IMG/VR virus record: IMGVR_UViG_3300030090_002131
Coordinates: 1-48,752 of that record
Length of the DNA stretch: 48,752 nucleotides
Origin: a virus
Direction: 5' to 3' (one strand)
Positions 1 through 10,800 of the stretch are shown piece by piece (position 1 is the stretch's first letter; each line of letters opens with the position of its first letter). The notes beneath the pieces are model-generated. The model ran no database searches. It saw only the letters and a list, made by a program, of their open reading frames with translations, and was not told the DNA's origin. A program made the position numbers and the translations under genes.

Positions 1-3000
1 GGAAGTAGAAACAATACAGATAGACAAGGATTAGTTTTAATTACATCTCAAGATTCTCAAGCACCTTTTATAGATGTTATTGATGGTGTAACTAGTTGGG
101 AAATATGGGATGGAGTAACAGGTAATATTGAAATAGAAAATGGTAATTTTGACGACTTACCTGCTACAGGAAGTTTAGTTACTAGTGGTATCTCTAATTG
201 GACATTAAGTACAGGCACTAATGTTGGAGCATATTGTTTTGCATCTGGAGGTATAGGTGGTAGTCAATATATAGGCTTAAGAGATGGGCAAGGAACTGCT
301 CAAGGTTTCTTATCACAAGATATAAATTATAGCCAATTTTACGATGGTGTTACATATGTATTAGAGTTTTATGCTAAGAAAAATACATCTAATGCTGCAC
401 TTTCGATATATTTAGGTAGTGCTAGTAATTTTTGGAATGAAAGTACTTCTGCATGGCAATCTGGAGGAGGTGGTTATACACCTATAGCAGATTTAGGAGC
501 ATTTGATTCTTCTTGGAGAAAATATAAATTAGAATTTACCGCTAATGCTGCACTATCAACAGACACAGATGCAGAAATTAAATTTATGAGTCATGGCGGA
601 GATACAGAAGAAGTAGGTTTAGATTCAATTAGAATGTATGCTAAGGACAAAGTTAAAGTAAGATTAGGTAATTTAGGGGGTATAGGAAAAAATGGATATG
701 GTCTTTGGGGAGACAATGTCTATATGGATGGTAGAATAGAAATTGCAGAAGGTTATATAGGTAATAGTGAAAATGGTTGGTTATTAGATGCTACAAGTAT
801 AACTGCATTAGGAAGCAATGCTAATATAAGTATACCCGATACTAGTGGTAACACAGGTTATAATAGTGGCGGTGTTTATATGAGTGGTCATGCAACAGAA
901 GTATTTAGTTTAGGAAATACAGGTTCGGGCAATGGTCTTACTTGGGATGGTACTAATTTAAATGTTAGTGGAAATATTACTATTGGGAACATAGGCAATA
1001 TAAATTTAAGTGATTTTAATAACGATTTAAACATAAGTGGTGGAGATTATAGTAGATTTCATGCATTTTTAAACTCTACAGATGGTTCAAATTCTGTTAA
1101 TGGTTCAATATTCTTTTGTGGATTCGACACAGATGGAAATGTATCTACATCATCTAATGCAAGATTTATGCTACAAAATGGAACTTTTGTATCTTTATCT
1201 CCTGCATATATAAGTACATGGGTTTACCAAAATGTAAATGCTGATATGGATGCTAATGATGGGTCTAGTATTGGTAATAGTAGTTTTAGGCTACACAACG
1301 ATGATGGAATGGGATATATTTTATTAGATTCTGTAGGAGAATTTGGAAGAACAGGCGGAAGTGCTAGACCTACAGGCTCATTAATTAGTGTAAATAATAG
1401 TTTGAGTCAAAGATTAGTTTATGTTGTATACAATGCATCTAAGAATAAATGGTTCTACGATGACAATACTGCAACGGATGTTACTGAATTTGTACCATTA
1501 TCTACAGATGTTATAGTTGCCGAAGTTACTACAGGAGCATACGGATTAAGTTCTGCTATAGTAGCGGGAGAGCCATACTTTATTGCAAAACCTTGTGGAG
1601 CAATTGAAAACTTTTATCAAGGTGTAAATTCGGGCGAACAAATGGTAAGTTGGAGTTATCAAAATAGTTCGGGTTGGAATATGCTACATACTAACAATGC
1701 TTATAGTAGCAATGGTAGTGAATTTTGGCATACAATAAAAGAATGGAATTTTCCAAATGTACCTGATGGAGGAAACACTAATTATAAAGTTAGAATAACA
1801 TATAATGATTTTCCTGAGTTTGAAACTAACGGATTAAAATTAGTTGTTAATAAAGGTCAATCTCAAGAACAAAGTCCTGGAACGGGTAGTGGATATATAG
1901 ACCAATACACACTAGGAACTTTAAATCAAAACACACTTACTACAAACAATCAAACTATAACTGAAGTTTTTGATATAAATAGCACATTTTTAGAAACAAA
2001 TCAACCTTTAGTTATTCAACTTTTATCTAATGATGAAAGTGGAAATGGGACAAGTGGAGATTCAGGAAAAGTTTATTTAATAGAAATATATGATGGTCAA
2101 ACGGGTGCAGGATTAAATGATTTATTTCCCGTTGGAGACCCTAATGCTACGGGCTTATTCTTAGGTTCTGATAAAATGGGATATTTTAATAATTCTACAA
2201 ATGCTTGGGGTGTAAAAATAGAAAGTAATGGTAATTTCTTTTTTGGTAATACTAGTGGCTCAAGTTCTAATTATGTTAATTGGGATGGAACTACATTGTC
2301 TTTAAGAGGATTATTAGAAGCGGGAGCAGTTCAATCTACTACATATAGTGCATCTCAAGGAACTAAAATAGATTTAGATGGAGCATCTATGCAAATGGGT
2401 GGAAATGGCACTTCTGAAAACGCAGGTCATTATTGGTTTGAGTTTGACACGGAAGCATCTATATCTACTATGAAATGGAAAAGAGGAAATGGAACGGGTA
2501 ATGGTCAATATGACATTCTAGAAATGGGTGCTAGTATAACAAATTATGCATCTACAGGTGGTGGTGTAGATATTGAGACAGTTGTAGATAATTCTTCGTT
2601 TAGTAGTGGAGAATGGACTTTCCAAGACAATGTAGAAGCAGCAATACCTGTTGATGGAATAGAAGTGCATCAAGATGATACTTCTTTAACTCGAAGTGCT
2701 ATTATTAAAATGGGAAAAGATTGGAATTTAAATTATCCTATATTTAGTGGTGCATATATAGGTTCTAAGAGTTCGTCTGTTGAAGGTTTAGCATTAAAAA
2801 TGGGTTATTCGCCTGCATTTACTTTAAATAATATTTACAATGAACTTTTAGCACTTGGACCAGTACTTAAACGACCAACTAATAGAGGTACAAGTGGGTT
2901 TACTGCAAAATGGGAAACACCATATACTTCAAATTTAACTGATGGTTATCATCAACCTTTTCATAGTTATTTAAATATAGGTGCAGACCATAACTATTCA

Positions 3001-4434
3001 AGAGTTACTAATTCTGAAGTTTTAGCATATAATGAACCTGTGCTTGATGCTTTCGCTCCTTATGTAAACAACACAACAAATGAGTTTCAAATATTATATA
3101 ATGATGATGCTAATACGGGATGGACTAAATTAGACACAGCAGGGCAAACATTTGATTTACCTCAAGTAATGTCGGATGAGGCTACAAATGCAGCACATAC
3201 AAATATAGGGTATGCACATTATGGTGATGGAGGAGATAATAGGTGTGGTAAAAACATAGGGTTTTATGCAGAAATTGGCTCAATGGGAACATCTACTAGC
3301 AGTAATGCTAATAGAGCAGACCACGACACATCTAATCATAAAACTTATAAAAGTCTATCTTTCTCTGAAGGTGCTAATGCGGGTAATAGAGATGGTAATT
3401 GGAATACTTATGATGGTTCAACTTGGGGTAGTAATAATTACGGAGAAATGCATGTAGATGAAGGGGAAAACATGCTTACACATTGTGGTGTATCTATTGC
3501 TCTTTTAGGGTTTGGTTTTGGTAATCATCCTAATTTTGGTCACGAATATGGAGTTAAAGTTAAAAAAATAAATTCTGTAGACAATTCTAATACTCCCAAT
3601 ATAACTACTAATGCTGGTGGTCATGGTTCTGTTGAAGGGACAAGTATTGGAGATAATACAACAGGAGCAACAGGAGATAGCAATCAAAAGCAAAACCAAA
3701 GAAGTATCGGAATATATTCGGAGGTAAATGCAGTACAAGGACAAGCATTACTAACAAGAGGTAATGTATCTATGTTACCCGATGCGGATGGTAGAGGTAA
3801 TTTATATTTACAAATAGCGACATATGGAAGTTCTCATTCTAGAAGATTGTCTATAGATGCTGATAGTACAAATACTGATAGAGGTCATGTAACAGATGTT
3901 TCATCTAGTAGGCTATTAAAATATGATGAAAAAGAAATAAATTTAGATGATTCTAGTATAGACGATTTCTTAACAAAATTAAAGCCTACTTTGTTTAAAT
4001 GGAAAAGAAATAAATTGCAAAGTGATGAATGGTATAAAGGTAAATTTTTAGATGCATGGGGAAGAGGTGTTGGAGACTACACAGAAGGATGGAGAGATGA
4101 TATATATGATATAGGGTTTATTGCTCAAGATGCAGAATCGGTAAATCCTAGATTAGCACATTATGGCGGATATAGTAAATATGATGAAAACGGAAATGAA
4201 GTTCCATCTTATTATGTTGAAAAAACAATAGAAAAAGGAACTTTTGATAAAGATGGAAATCCTGAAAAAGAAGAAATTAAGTATCCCGTTTTTATTGATG
4301 ATAGAAAAGATGAAAATGGTAATTATAAGGCTCAAGTTAAAGATATAAATGAAAGAGGCATAATGGCTTATCAACAAGCGGTTATCAAAAGATTGTGGGA
4401 AAAAGTTAAAGAATTAGAAAGTAAAATAAACTGA
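1..4434 (+). CDS. Tail fibre/spike with S74 autochaperone domain (5' end outside window)
   Basis: The frame is open from base 1, so the gene starts before the window; at least 1477 residues are present. Residues about 45-195 resemble a jelly-roll carbohydrate-binding module (ENGNF start, W and aromatic-rich strands, YVLEFYAKK strand), and a second similar beta-rich stretch lies near residues 540-700. Long Gly/Ser/Asn/Thr-rich beta regions follow, as in trimeric fibres. The C-terminus is a Peptidase_S74 intramolecular chaperone: SSSRLLK near residue 1301 (expected self-cleavage serine), KPTLFKWKR, then GFIAQDAE near 1372 and a final coiled coil ending KVKELESKIN. Known for the family: S74 domains trimerise the fibre and are then cut off. 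Role inferred: host-surface recognition. The next gene follows after 65 bases with its own AAGGAG site. An internal ATG at base 586 is not the start, because the frame and domain continue upstream. Confidence 0.88.
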   Translation, partial: GSRNNTDRQGLVLITSQDSQAPFIDVIDGVTSWEIWDGVTGNIEIENGNFDDLPATGSLVTSGISNWTLSTGTNVGAYCFASGGIGGSQYIGLRDGQGTAQGFLSQDINYSQFYDGVTYVLEFYAKKNTSNAALSIYLGSASNFWNESTSAWQSGGGGYTPIADLGAFDSSWRKYKLEFTANAALSTDTDAEIKFMSHGGDTEEVGLDSIRMYAKDKVKVRLGNLGGIGKNGYGLWGDNVYMDGRIEIAEGYIGNSENGWLLDATSITALGSNANISIPDTSGNTGYNSGGVYMSGHATEVFSLGNTGSGNGLTWDGTNLNVSGNITIGNIGNINLSDFNNDLNISGGDYSRFHAFLNSTDGSNSVNGSIFFCGFDTDGNVSTSSNARFMLQNGTFVSLSPAYISTWVYQNVNADMDANDGSSIGNSSFRLHNDDGMGYILLDSVGEFGRTGGSARPTGSLISVNNSLSQRLVYVVYNASKNKWFYDDNTATDVTEFVPLSTDVIVAEVTTGAYGLSSAIVAGEPYFIAKPCGAIENFYQGVNSGEQMVSWSYQNSSGWNMLHTNNAYSSNGSEFWHTIKEWNFPNVPDGGNTNYKVRITYNDFPEFETNGLKLVVNKGQSQEQSPGTGSGYIDQYTLGTLNQNTLTTNNQTITEVFDINSTFLETNQPLVIQLLSNDESGNGTSGDSGKVYLIEIYDGQTGAGLNDLFPVGDPNATGLFLGSDKMGYFNNSTNAWGVKIESNGNFFFGNTSGSSSNYVNWDGTTLSLRGLLEAGAVQSTTYSASQGTKIDLDGASMQMGGNGTSENAGHYWFEFDTEASISTMKWKRGNGTGNGQYDILEMGASITNYASTGGGVDIETVVDNSSFSSGEWTFQDNVEAAIPVDGIEVHQDDTSLTRSAIIKMGKDWNLNYPIFSGAYIGSKSSSVEGLALKMGYSPAFTLNNIYNELLALGPVLKRPTNRGTSGFTAKWETPYTSNLTDGYHQPFHSYLNIGADHNYSRVTNSEVLAYNEPVLDAFAPYVNNTTNEFQILYNDDANTGWTKLDTAGQTFDLPQVMSDEATNAAHTNIGYAHYGDGGDNRCGKNIGFYAEIGSMGTSTSSNANRADHDTSNHKTYKSLSFSEGANAGNRDGNWNTYDGSTWGSNNYGEMHVDEGENMLTHCGVSIALLGFGFGNHPNFGHEYGVKVKKINSVDNSNTPNITTNAGGHGSVEGTSIGDNTTGATGDSNQKQNQRSIGIYSEVNAVQGQALLTRGNVSMLPDADGRGNLYLQIATYGSSHSRRLSIDADSTNTDRGHVTDVSSSRLLKYDEKEINLDDSSIDDFLTKLKPTLFKWKRNKLQSDEWYKGKFLDAWGRGVGDYTEGWRDDIYDIGFIAQDAESVNPRLAHYGGYSKYDENGNEVPSYYVEKTIEKGTFDKDGNPEKEEIKYPVFIDDRKDENGNYKAQVKDINERGIMAYQQAVIKRLWEKVKELESKIN

Positions 4435-4499
4435 TTGAATATTTACAGTGAAATTATTATATTTAAATGCTGGAATGTATAAAGTAAAAGGAGATAATT

Positions 4500-5093
4500 A
4501 TGTCGTTTAATATGGCTGCCTATCAAAATGTTGCAAATACCGAAAGGGATGTAAGAGAGGCTAAACAAACTGCAATGGCTAAAGCAGGGGAAAAACAAGC
4601 CGAAACACAAGAATTTAAAGTAGATAAAGTTCAAGAATTTAAAGACCAAGCAGAAAAAGCATCTAAAAGATTTGGATTAGGAAGGTTAGGTGGAATGATA
4701 GTAGGTTTAGGTCTTACCGCATTGACAGGTGGTGCTGCTGCTCCGTTAATTATGGCTGCTTCGGCAGGTGTTGGCGGTGCAATTGGTAAAGGTCAAGCAA
4801 AAAAAGCATTAAAATCTGATTACTTTAAAAGAAGCCAAGACAATATTAAAACGACAATGACAAAAGGTATCATAGGAGATACTATTATGGGTGCTCTTAT
4901 GGGAGGTGTAGCAGGTGGCGGAATGGGAGCAAGTAAAACTTTTGGTCAAAATTTAGTAGCAGGTGGTAAAGCATTAGTTAAGCCTGGGAATATGGGTGGA
5001 GTTATGGGTACTAAAAGTTTATTTGACCAAGTTATTGGTAACGACTCAACTGTAGAAGAAGATGCCTTACAAGGCACAACTATGAATTATTAA
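4500..5093 (+). CDS. Putative internal virion protein, Gly/Ala-rich hydrophobic
   Basis: 197 residues. The N-terminal third is charged, Gln/Lys/Glu-rich and helical (residues 1-60); residues about 62-100 form a Gly/Ala-rich hydrophobic segment (LGGMIVGLGLTALTGGAAA), and residues 125-150 form a second one (GALMGGVAGGGMG). This pattern of an amphipathic helix with glycine-zipper membrane segments is typical of small podovirus ejection/internal core proteins that line a membrane channel; the function is inferred from composition and position only. It lies directly after the fibre gene and before two other internal-protein candidates, all on one strand. A strong AAGGAG lies seven bases before the ATG. 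It has no enzymatic motif. Confidence 0.6.
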   Translation: MSFNMAAYQNVANTERDVREAKQTAMAKAGEKQAETQEFKVDKVQEFKDQAEKASKRFGLGRLGGMIVGLGLTALTGGAAAPLIMAASAGVGGAIGKGQAKKALKSDYFKRSQDNIKTTMTKGIIGDTIMGALMGGVAGGGMGASKTFGQNLVAGGKALVKPGNMGGVMGTKSLFDQVIGNDSTVEEDALQGTTMNY

Positions 5094-5107
5094 GATAGGA
5101 GAGATGA

Positions 5108-5959
5108 ATGGCAATTACTGAAGAAGGATATGGTATAAGTGGTTCTTATAGTGAAGAAGAACAGGAACTCTTTACCCCTATAGACCAAGCATTAAAAACT
5201 GCCACTCAAAGAGCAACCTATCAACCTTACTTTGAAATGTTCCAAGCAGGTGCTGAAGCACAATACTCACAAAGTTTAAATAAATTAGGATTAGTTGCAG
5301 GTGGTAGGTCTAGTGGTTTTGCAGGAAGTAGTAATATGAATGCAACTTCTAATGCTATGCAACAACAATTTGGTGAGCAAATGGTGAAAGTTGAAGATGA
5401 TATAAGTAGTAAAATATCTCAAGCACAAGGTACTATTAATGATATTGTTCAAAACAATAGGCAGACCGCATTAACTATTAAACAAATGAAACAAGATAGT
5501 GGTGGCGGAGGCGGAGGTTCTTGTGTTTTATCTACTGCTGCTTATAGACAAGGATTAATAAACTCTGAACAAATGATGGAGTTTGTAAATTGGAGATTAA
5601 AAAAGCAACATAAGGAATTTTTAGGCAATGTTAAGTGGCTAGGTTATCAAATTACATGGAAACCTATTGCTAATTTAATGCTTAAAAACAAAAAGTTTGC
5701 AAATATTATAAAAAGGTTAATTTTAAATAGATGGATGAATATTATAAGAGGCAAAAAAAGGCATAGATTAACTAAGTTTTTTGTAGAGTATACAAGTGTA
5801 ATAGGATTTGCATTTAACTATCGAAAATGCATGAAATTAGCCTCTAAATTTAAAAAGAACCCTAGGTTTATATTAGAAGAGTATAAAAATATTATAATAG
5901 AAAATGATGGAAATGATAAGGCATATGTTAATTTTAAGAAGGGGTTAAGGAATGGCTAA
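5108..5959 (+). CDS. Internal virion protein with Gly-linker and C-terminal CxLSTAAY-type domain
   Basis: 283 residues in two parts. Residues 1-130 are Gln/Ser/Ala-rich and helical, like the neighbouring internal proteins. A six-glycine linker (residues 132-137) leads to a domain starting S-C139-VLSTAAY and continuing with EFVNWRL, KQHKEFLG and a basic, aromatic helical tail. That resembles the cysteine-headed module seen at the C-terminus of many phage internal proteins and bacterial surface proteins (CFLTTA/CFIATAAYG followed by an LRxFRD helix). The function of that module is not established. AGGAG precedes the ATG, and the stop overlaps the next start by eight bases, which suggests translational coupling. 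Virion assignment is inferred from the neighbourhood. Confidence 0.6.
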   Translation: MAITEEGYGISGSYSEEEQELFTPIDQALKTATQRATYQPYFEMFQAGAEAQYSQSLNKLGLVAGGRSSGFAGSSNMNATSNAMQQQFGEQMVKVEDDISSKISQAQGTINDIVQNNRQTALTIKQMKQDSGGGGGGSCVLSTAAYRQGLINSEQMMEFVNWRLKKQHKEFLGNVKWLGYQITWKPIANLMLKNKKFANIIKRLILNRWMNIIRGKKRHRLTKFFVEYTSVIGFAFNYRKCMKLASKFKKNPRFILEEYKNIIIENDGNDKAYVNFKKGLRNG

Positions 5960-7790
5960 TGAATTTAAATTAGACGATGTAACTGCTGATAGTGATTTAA
6001 GTTTAATGGAAAGAAAATTTGAAAGAGGCTCTGATATATATACGGGTTTACTTGATACTGCATTAGGTGCTGCTCAAAGGTGGGGAGAAATACAGGAGCA
6101 AAAAAACCAAGCAATTAAAGTAGAAGAAGAGTATAGGTCTCAACAAATTCAAAGCATTCAATATGATGCAACTGACCCTGCAAGTTTAGCAAAAGCCGAG
6201 GCTAGAATATTAAGAATGGGACAGGAAAAGATTGATGGCGAAAAAATGCCTTTATATAAGTCTCAATGGGAAAGTGCTTATAATCAAATTCAAAGAGAAA
6301 AGAATCAAAATAAACGAACAAACAATCTTATAAACGAAGTTTACAATCCTGTGATTATGAGTGATGATGGAGATGGCGAAAGCATTATGTCTGAAAATTA
6401 CAAAGCAGAGTCTTTTGTTGAAGGTGGTTTTTATGATTCTCAAGGACTAAAAGGTCAAGACCTTATAGACAAGTTAGATGAAGGAATTAAATTTTATAGA
6501 GATAAAAGTAGAAGTCTAGAGACTATGAAAAGATTAGATAGTGGTACACAAGAGCATATAAATGAAGAAATAGATAAATTAGGATTTTTAAAATCTTTTG
6601 TAGCGGGTGGTAAAACTATTACAGACCAAGAGTTTGCTTATGCAATGCAAGGTCAAACTTTAACTAGTTCATATGATAGAGAGGCTGAAAATCTTGATAA
6701 TAAATATATGGAAATAGAAAACATTAAAGACAAAATATTTAGACTAACAGGCGGAGATGACGAAGGTTATCTTGCTATTGCTGATGAAAATCAAATAGCA
6801 GATTATAGAGAGTTAGAAGCAGATTTATTGTTAGCGGAACAAGATTTAGGAAAACATCAAAGAACATCTAATATGCTTTATGATGAATTAAATCAATCTT
6901 ATGTTTCTAATAGAGTAGGAAGAGGAGATGGTAGTGATGAGTTAGGTTGGTCAAGTAGAAATAATGCAGGTGGAGACGATGAATCAACTGGTCCTACACA
7001 AATAGGAACTGTAGGTATTGAAAAAGCAAAAGACTTAACAAGCAACACTAAAGTATCTTTTATAAATTCCGATGGCGAACAAGATGAGATGAGAATATAT
7101 GATTTAAATAAAAGTGTATCTAAATTAGTTCATATAGCAAATAAAACACCAAAAAGTTTACACGAAACAACAGGTAATGAAGATTTAATAGAAACATATC
7201 ATATGTTGAAAAACATACCTGAGGATAGTGTTTTATGGAATCATAAAGTTCAAGGAAAATCACTTAAAAAACATTTTAACAACATTAAAAAGGTTATGGA
7301 TGAAAAACCTGCTAACTTACCTGCCGATGATGGTAAACCCGCAGGAGGTCAAATGACACCTATAAGTGTTAAAGATAAAGATATTTCTAAATTATCTCAA
7401 GACCAAAGAAAAGAATATTATTCTAGCATTGAATCAAACTACTCACAGGCTTATGAAAGTACAAGTGGTGCATGGGATATACCATATGAGTTTAAAGTTA
7501 AATCAACTAAAAATGGAGATTTTGTAGACTTTACATTTGGTGTTGGTAACTTTATTGACAAAGCAAATAGAGATAATAGAAATATTAAAGTTAAATACGA
7601 TAACGGAAAACCTTATGTGACTATTGAAAGTCAATGGGGTAATAATGATGAACATACTATATGGTTAGATGACCAAACTTGGAAAGATATGGGATTCTCA
7701 TCGCAAGGAGAGTATATTAAAAATGCAATCCAATATAAAGGCGATAGTAAGTATCTTAAAGATTTAGGGCATAAACATATGGGCGATTAA
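5952..7790 (+). CDS. Putative internal virion protein, coiled-coil rich
   Basis: 612 residues, acidic and charged, mostly predicted helix: residues about 15-130 and 160-310 are rich in Glu/Lys/Gln with heptad-like spacing, followed by a disordered Gly/Asp-rich linker near 325-345 and a mixed C-terminal region. No catalytic motif is visible. Size and position (between the Gly-rich membrane-type protein and the giant protein) match the middle internal core protein of podoviruses, such as T7 gp15 by position only; no sequence relation is claimed. The start overlaps the previous stop by eight bases. The spacing to the next gene is 36 bases, with its own ribosome site. Confidence 0.55.
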   Translation: MANEFKLDDVTADSDLSLMERKFERGSDIYTGLLDTALGAAQRWGEIQEQKNQAIKVEEEYRSQQIQSIQYDATDPASLAKAEARILRMGQEKIDGEKMPLYKSQWESAYNQIQREKNQNKRTNNLINEVYNPVIMSDDGDGESIMSENYKAESFVEGGFYDSQGLKGQDLIDKLDEGIKFYRDKSRSLETMKRLDSGTQEHINEEIDKLGFLKSFVAGGKTITDQEFAYAMQGQTLTSSYDREAENLDNKYMEIENIKDKIFRLTGGDDEGYLAIADENQIADYRELEADLLLAEQDLGKHQRTSNMLYDELNQSYVSNRVGRGDGSDELGWSSRNNAGGDDESTGPTQIGTVGIEKAKDLTSNTKVSFINSDGEQDEMRIYDLNKSVSKLVHIANKTPKSLHETTGNEDLIETYHMLKNIPEDSVLWNHKVQGKSLKKHFNNIKKVMDEKPANLPADDGKPAGGQMTPISVKDKDISKLSQDQRKEYYSSIESNYSQAYESTSGAWDIPYEFKVKSTKNGDFVDFTFGVGNFIDKANRDNRNIKVKYDNGKPYVTIESQWGNNDEHTIWLDDQTWKDMGFSSQGEYIKNAIQYKGDSKYLKDLGHKHMGD

Positions 7791-7826
7791 TAACAAATTA
7801 CAGTTTCCCAACTATAAAGGAGAAAA

Positions 7827-10800
7827 ATGAGCAATTTTGAAAGAATTACAATATCTGACGAAGAGTTAGATGATTTTCTAAAACATGTCCAAGAAAAAGA
7901 CCCTGAAGCACCTGATTATGAAACTAACCCTTATGGTCTTCAACATTATGCACAAAAGAAATATGGAGGAAGTTATTCCTTTAAGAAAAGAAAATCTTTT
8001 AGCCATATTCCTCTTAGTAGTAACCCTAAAAATGTAGCCGAAGCAGACGATTATAAAGAACCCGCTCCTAGTTGGTTTTGGGATGCTTGGGGACAAGGTG
8101 CTAACAACTCTGTAACAGGTTTATCTAAAAAAATAGTATTAGGAGATGATTTATATAATACAAATTTATCATCTTACGACCCTGGAATTGCTCAAGGAAC
8201 TTTAGAATTTGTTTCGGGTATTCTACACGACTTACCTTTCTTTTATATGACTGGCGGATTAGGTGTAACAACTGCAATTGCAAGTGGAGCAGCAAAGAAA
8301 GAGGCTGCAAAACAATTATCTAGATATATGTTCAAAGATGCAGTTAAGAAGAATGCATTCAATAATCTTTCTCAAAAAGCAATTGCTAAAGAAATAGGTA
8401 AACATAGGTCAAAAGGTGCATTAAGAAGAAGTTTGCTAAAAAAGACAGATGATGCGGTAGATAGAGCAACTATAAATAAATTACATGGTCAAAGTTTAAA
8501 AGATGCCAAAAGAGGCATAAAAAATGTAATGGCTACTAATGAATTTAAAGAACATGGAATTAAGCAATCTTTAAGTATTGGTGGAATGAAACATACTGTT
8601 GAGATAGGTGCACCTGGAATGCGAAGAATATTTGCATCGGGTGGATTACCTATGGCAACTCAATTAGCAGCACATGGCGGTACAAATACAGCATTATCTG
8701 AGGTTGTTAACAACATAGCACAAGAAATCAATCCCGAAACAGGTCAACCATTTGGACAAAGACTTGCACAAGGGATATGGGATAGATGGTCTGTTACAGG
8801 AAAAGGCTTTAGTGATGCTTTTACAAGTGATGATATAGAAAAAATAATAATGGCTACGGGAGAAGGTTTTATTGGCGGTTTTATGGCAGGTGGCTTTTCT
8901 ATGTTATCTAGAGCAAGTAGAGTTGGTGCTTTAGATAAAGTAAGTAGTTATGAAAGATTTATGAAAGGCAATGTCCAAAAGAAATTAGTTAAAGAAATAA
9001 CTAAAGAAAGATGGGATGTTCCTATAGAGGCGGGTATATTTACTGTATCTCATAAGGCGGGTTCTGCAGTTAGAAAAGCAACGGATTTTGGGTATGACCC
9101 TGAGGCTGCTAAACATGAAGATGGTTGGGGAATGTCTTTTGTTAAAAATCTTATTCAATTTAAGGCTATGAGAAAGGTTAATGAGGCTAAAGAACAAGCA
9201 AAAGCATATGGTAGAGAAGCCTATACAGAATGGGTAGGAAAGGCATCTGAGAGAAAACTAAATAACGATAAAAAGACTAATAAAGATTTTGATAAGATAA
9301 AAGCCGAAGGAGAAGGTAAGTCGGATAAAATCATCAATGAAGAAATTCAAAAGATGAAAAACGAAAAGTCAAAGGCTACTGAAAAGAAAGAAACAGAAGG
9401 CACTAAACTATTTGAAGATATTGTAAAATTAAGTGAAAAGCCTAGTTGGGGTGCTAAAGAAGCAGCAGAGTTTGAGGCAAAGTATAAAAGATGGAAAGAT
9501 GAGATTATAGATGTAATATTAGAAAATGATGGTGTCTTGTCTCCTGCAATGAAAGCATTAAATAAACAACTTGAATCCATAGATAAGAACTCTCCTATTG
9601 TAAGAGAAAAACTAAAACAAGAAAGAGAAAAGCAAGAGAAAAAAGAGTTAGAAGATTTAGAAAAACAAGCCGAACAAAACGATAAGGCTGATACACAAAA
9701 AAGAGAGACTAAAAAAGACAATAAAGAAAAAAAGAAAAAAGTAAAAGATTTAGATGTTGATGAGTTTGGGGAAATTGTAAAAACTAAAAGTAAAGAGGGA
9801 ACAGAAGAAGCACAAAAAGGTTCTTATAATAATTTAGTTAAAGAGGCTAATACTAGGTTAAAAGAAAAAGGTAATGAAAAACTTAGTGAAGTTATCAATA
9901 AAGAAGTAACTAATAAATCTAAAGAACTAGATAGAGAAAACAAGCAAATGCTAACCATGTTAGGTACTATTGGTAATGCTGCTAACAAAACTAGTGTTTC
10001 TATTGCTCAAAAATTTGCAGTTTGGCTTGGAATAAATGCTCCTGGAACTACATTAAAAAACTTTAATCAAAAACATGCTCAAGATTTCCTAGATGCTAAT
10101 AACTATTCTTACGAATCTTCTAAACATCTTTCTAGGATAATGAAGTTTAGAAATGAAAAAGGTATTTCCGATGTAATAATATCAACTAGCGAAATGAAAT
10201 TAAAGGCTGGTAAAAATTGGAAAGGTAAAGAGAAAGAAACTTTAGAGCCTAAAGAGTTGGCTGATTTTGATACTAGTGTAATAAATACAACTAGACTTGG
10301 GGGTACAGAAACTAAAGGTCAAGATAGAGGAACTCCTATTGACGGAACTACAAAAATATCTAGTTCTAAACATATGAATAACCATCAGTTAGTTTTACTT
10401 ATGCACTTAATAGGTCATCATGGTTCACGACAAGTAGCATTAATAGGTAATGATAAAACTAGAGTTGGGATTAGACTAAAAGATATAAAGTTAATAAGTG
10501 AAGGTGGAAAACAATATTATGTAATTAAGTCATACGAAAAAGGATATGATAAGGCTAGAACTCAAAAAGACAAAAAGAAGTTTATAAAAGAAATAGCAAT
10601 AGAAAATATAGCCGAGGCAAATGGTGTTAACTACTTTAAAGTATTAGAAAAATTAATTGCATCTAGAATGAGTGAATTAGGTGGTCAAGGTTTAAATACA
10701 CCTGAGGCAAGAAGTTCCCATTTATTTACAACTAAAACTAATACAAACTCTAAGCAAGGTGCATCTGTTGAGGCTAAACTAACTAAAAAAGATATTTCCG

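Noticed and set aside
3505-3744. Minus-strand frames within the fibre and giant genes
   Set aside because: Antisense shadows with no ribosome sites and biased composition.
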